64,000 bases of DNA from Paramagnetospirillum magneticum AMB-1 (GTDB lineage: Bacteria > Pseudomonadota > Alphaproteobacteria > Rhodospirillales > Magnetospirillaceae), in the NCBI RefSeq assembly GCF_000009985.1, contig NC_007626.1, positions 124,001-188,000 on the forward strand, in the 5' to 3' direction. This document shows positions 61,728 through 64,000 of this stretch, one piece after another (the first letter of the stretch is position 1; each line of letters opens with the position of its first letter). A model generated the notes under the pieces. The model made no database searches and had not been told where the DNA came from. It worked only from the letters and a program-made list of their open reading frames with translations. The translations under genes were made by a program, and so were the position numbers.

Positions 61728-62495
61728 ATGATCTTTTCCTCCATCGCTTTCGTCGCCGCCGAGACCGAGGCCGCCAAGGCGGCCCTGGCCCGGCTGGAGC
61801 AGCGCTACCCCCATGTGGACCCCGGCGAGGCCGATGTCATCATCGCCCTGGGCGGCGACGGCTTCATGCTGGAAACGCTGCACCGTTTCGTCGATCGCCG
61901 GGTGCCCATCTACGGCATGAACCGGGGCAGCGTCGGCTTCCTGATGAACGTCTACCGCGAGCACGGGCTGATCGAGCGGCTGTCCAAGGCGGAAGAGGTG
62001 ATTCTCCACCCGCTGCGCATGAAGGCCCGCACCGCCTCGGGCGAGGAGGTGGAGGCCCTGGCCATCAACGAGGTGTCGCTGCTGCGCGAGACCCGTCAGG
62101 CGGCCAAGCTGCGCATCCGCATCGACGGCAAGATCCGCATGGACGAGCTGATCTGCGACGGCATCCTGCTGTCCACTCCGGCGGGCAGCACCGCCTATAA
62201 CCTGTCGGCCCACGGGCCGATCATCCCCTTGGGCGCCGGCATCGCGGCGCTGACCCCCATCTCCGCCTTCCGGCCCCGGCGCTGGCGCGGCGCCCTGCTG
62301 CCCCACACCGCCAAGGTGGTGTTCGAGATTCTGGAAGCGGGCAAGCGGCCGGTCAGCGCCGTGGCCGACTACACCGAGGCCCGCGACGTGGTCGAGGTCG
62401 AGGTGCGCGAGGACCGCACCTGCGATCTGGTCATGCTGTTCGACCCCGAGCACAATCTGGAGGAGCGCATCATCACCGAGCAGTTCCTGCCGTGA
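61728..62495 (+). CDS. nadK: NAD kinase
   Basis: The 255-residue protein has the NAD kinase GGDG motif at 42-45 ([10 protein letters not shown]), INEVSLLR as the second conserved block, and [20 protein letters not shown] as the third. It phosphorylates NAD to NADP in the cytoplasm. The length matches alphaproteobacterial enzymes, which are shorter than E. coli NadK. It begins 36 bases after the fucose-synthase-like gene, apparently in the same direction by chance. It marks the return from glycan to general genes. Confidence 0.93.
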
Positions 62496-63541
62496 TGATC
62501 AGGCTGCGATCCTGGGCCGTGGCCCTCGGGCTTGGCGGCGTGGGAGGGAGTCTGTTCGCCGCCCTCGACCTGCCGCTGCCCTGGATGCTGGGGGCCTTGA
62601 CGGCGGTCACCCTGGCGTCGCTCGGCGGGCTGCGGCCCGAAATCCCCGCTTCCATGCGCAGCGTGATGATCGCCGTGCTCGGCCTGATGCTGGGCAGCGC
62701 CTTCTCGCCGGATCTGCTGGCGCGCATCGGGCGGTGGAGCGATTCCCTGCTGGTCCTGACCCTGGCCACCCTGGCCAGCGGCCTGCTGGTCACCTTCTAC
62801 CTACGGCGCACGTCGAAAATGAGCCGGGTCACCGCCTTTTTCGCGGCGGCGCCGGGGGGCATCAACGAGATGGTCCTGACCGGCGGGGCCATGGGCGGGG
62901 ACGAGCGTACCATCGCGCTCTCCCATTCGCTCCGCATCCTGCTGATCGTCTTCACCGTGCCGTTCGGCTACCGCCTGATCGCCCACGTCCATTCGGTCCC
63001 CATGGCCGAGAGCATGGGGCGGCTGGCCGATCTGGGCGGCATGGATGCGCTGGTCATGCTGGGCTCGGCTGTGGCCGGAGCGGCACTGGCCCGTCTGGCG
63101 CGCCTGCCGGCCTGGATGCTGACCGGCCCCATGCTGAGCAGCGCCGGCCTGCATCTGGCCGGGCTGACCGCCTTTCGCCCGCCCGCCGAACTGGTGGTGC
63201 TGGCCCAGCTGGTGACCGGCGCGTCCATCGGTTGCCGCTTTCGCGGCCTGTCCTGGTCGGACATGGCGGGGATGGCCCGTCCGGCCATGGGCGCTACCGC
63301 CATCATGCTGGTACTGTCGGCGGGAGCCGCCGGATTGCTGGCGGCGGGCGGGCATTCGTCCTTCGGGGTGCTGCTGCTGGCCTTCGTGCCGGGCGGCATC
63401 GCCGAGATGTGTCTGGTGGCGCTGGCTTTGGGCCAGGACGTGGCCTTCGTCTCCACCCATCACGTGGTGCGGGTGGTGATGGTGATCATGCTGGCGCCGC
63501 CCATCTTCAAATTGCTGGAACGCAGGGAGAGCCGCCGATGA
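62495..63541 (+). CDS. AbrB-family (AmoA-related) membrane permease
   Basis: The 348-residue protein has ten or so hydrophobic segments arranged as two halves, each with an LPLPWMLGAL or LPAWMLTGPM motif. That duplication defines the AbrB (YozN/AmoA-regulator-like) membrane family, whose transport substrate is not established. PGGINEM and PGGIAEM occur at equivalent positions in the halves. The ATG at 62495 shares a base with the nadK stop (TGATG); a GTG at 62492 is also possible. The next gene start overlaps its end (ATGA). Confidence 0.85.
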   Translation: MIRLRSWAVALGLGGVGGSLFAALDLPLPWMLGALTAVTLASLGGLRPEIPASMRSVMIAVLGLMLGSAFSPDLLARIGRWSDSLLVLTLATLASGLLVTFYLRRTSKMSRVTAFFAAAPGGINEMVLTGGAMGGDERTIALSHSLRILLIVFTVPFGYRLIAHVHSVPMAESMGRLADLGGMDALVMLGSAVAGAALARLARLPAWMLTGPMLSSAGLHLAGLTAFRPPAELVVLAQLVTGASIGCRFRGLSWSDMAGMARPAMGATAIMLVLSAGAAGLLAAGGHSSFGVLLLAFVPGGIAEMCLVALALGQDVAFVSTHHVVRVVMVIMLAPPIFKLLERRESRR

Positions 63542-64000
63542 GGACCATCGATTCCAGGGAACTGGCCGACCTGACCGCCGCCGCCGCCGAACGACCGCGG
63601 CGGCGGCTCAATATCAACCTGCACCAGGATGCGGCCGATTCGGTCCAGCGCATGGTCATCGCCTTCGAGCCCGAGACCTATATCCGCCCCCACCGCCATC
63701 CGGCACAGTTCGAGACTTTCATCCTGCTGCGCGGCCGGGGCACCTTGCTGTCCTTCGCCGATGACGGACGGGTCGAGACGCTCGTCGAGCTGGCCGAGGA
63801 CCGGGTGCGCGTGGTGGAAATTCCGCCCGGCACCTGGCACTCGCTGGTCTCGCGGGCCGAGGGAACTCTGGTGGTCGAGGTCAAGCCCGGCCCCTACCAG
63901 CCCACGGCTGAGGCCGACTTTGCCGCCTGGGCTCCGCCCGAGGGTCACAAGGATACGGATCGCTGCCGCGATTGGATGGCACAGTGCACGATCGGAGAGC
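63538..64000 (+). CDS. WbuC-like cupin-fold metalloprotein (3' end outside window)
   Basis: The ATG at 63538 opens a frame that is still open at the window end, so about 154 residues are seen. The pattern is that of WbuC-type cupins of polysaccharide loci: RPHRHPAQFETFILLRGRG with the HxH metal motif, IPPGTWHSLVS as the second cupin box, and a cysteine- and tryptophan-containing tail. WbuC function is unclear. It overlaps the permease stop by four bases. Nearly the whole usual length is present, so the stop should be just past the window. Confidence 0.72.
   Translation, partial: MRTIDSRELADLTAAAAERPRRRLNINLHQDAADSVQRMVIAFEPETYIRPHRHPAQFETFILLRGRGTLLSFADDGRVETLVELAEDRVRVVEIPPGTWHSLVSRAEGTLVVEVKPGPYQPTAEADFAAWAPPEGHKDTDRCRDWMAQCTIGE

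Overview
The window is about 64 kb of GC-rich DNA, roughly 60-65% G+C by eye. Its gene content is almost entirely cell-surface polysaccharide biosynthesis: O-antigen, capsule or exopolysaccharide, plus LPS-core-like genes. Base composition, codon use, frequent ATGA/TGATG stop-start overlaps, and the DUF2478 and AbrB-type proteins suggest an alphaproteobacterium of the Rhodospirillales, probably Magnetospirillum-like. The genus is an inference and was not tested. No tRNA, rRNA, CRISPR array, transposase or integrase was recognised.

Layout. (1) 1-5.4 kb: the tail of a flavin reductase, a sugar-nucleotide epimerase, then a leftward set of DegT aminotransferase, DPM-like GT2 and polytopic membrane protein. 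(2) 5.4-10 kb: a rightward stretch with visibly lower G+C, holding a hexapeptide acyltransferase, a polytopic membrane protein, a zinc-ribbon methyltransferase and a DPM-like GT2. (3) 10-16.8 kb: two tandem B12-binding radical SAM proteins, the first broken by an in-frame amber codon, then an AsnB-type amidotransferase and a heparinase-II/III-like protein. (4) 16.9-23.4 kb: glucose-1-phosphate cytidylyltransferase, two SDR epimerases, a 3,5-epimerase-like cupin, GT2, Gfo/Idh oxidoreductase and DegT aminotransferase, with a cluster of four small hairpins at 19.75-19.86 kb. (5) 23.5-34.7 kb: a leftward metallophosphoesterase, then a tightly overlapped rightward operon. The operon holds a GT-B-like transferase, HisC-like aminotransferase, two Gfo/Idh enzymes, KdsB-like cytidylyltransferase, SDR, dehydroquinate-synthase-like cyclase, D-2-hydroxyacid dehydrogenase and LIC12162-like transferase. 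(6) 34.8-53.0 kb, all leftward: sugar-nucleotide enzymes, glycosyltransferases, a YfhO-like membrane protein, GT9, UDP-sugar dehydrogenase, gmhB, rsmB, UDP-glucuronate decarboxylase, three more glycosyltransferases, a polysaccharide deacetylase and a DUF2478-DUF364 fusion. (7) 53.2-64 kb: moaA rightward; a leftward operon of MBOAT, SGNH partner, two paralogous nucleotidyltransferases, HAD phosphatase and GDPD-like protein; then rightward glycosyltransferase-like, GDP-fucose-synthase-like, nadK, AbrB-family permease and a WbuC-like cupin cut by the window end.

How the genes fit together (inference). Several enzymes would make amino, deoxy or uronic sugar nucleotides. GT2, GT4, GT9 and GT-B enzymes would assemble them. 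DPM-like GT2 plus large membrane proteins could add lipid-linked sugars on the periplasmic side. The AsnB, radical SAM, MBOAT/SGNH and deacetylase genes look like late decoration steps. No Wzx flippase, Wzy polymerase, Wzz, ABC exporter or initiating phosphoglycosyltransferase was recognised, so export and initiation must be encoded elsewhere or by proteins not recognised here.

The best candidates for something undescribed are the cyclase/cytidylyltransferase operon at 26.2-34.7 kb and the B12-radical SAM/AsnB/heparinase-like module at 8-16.8 kb.
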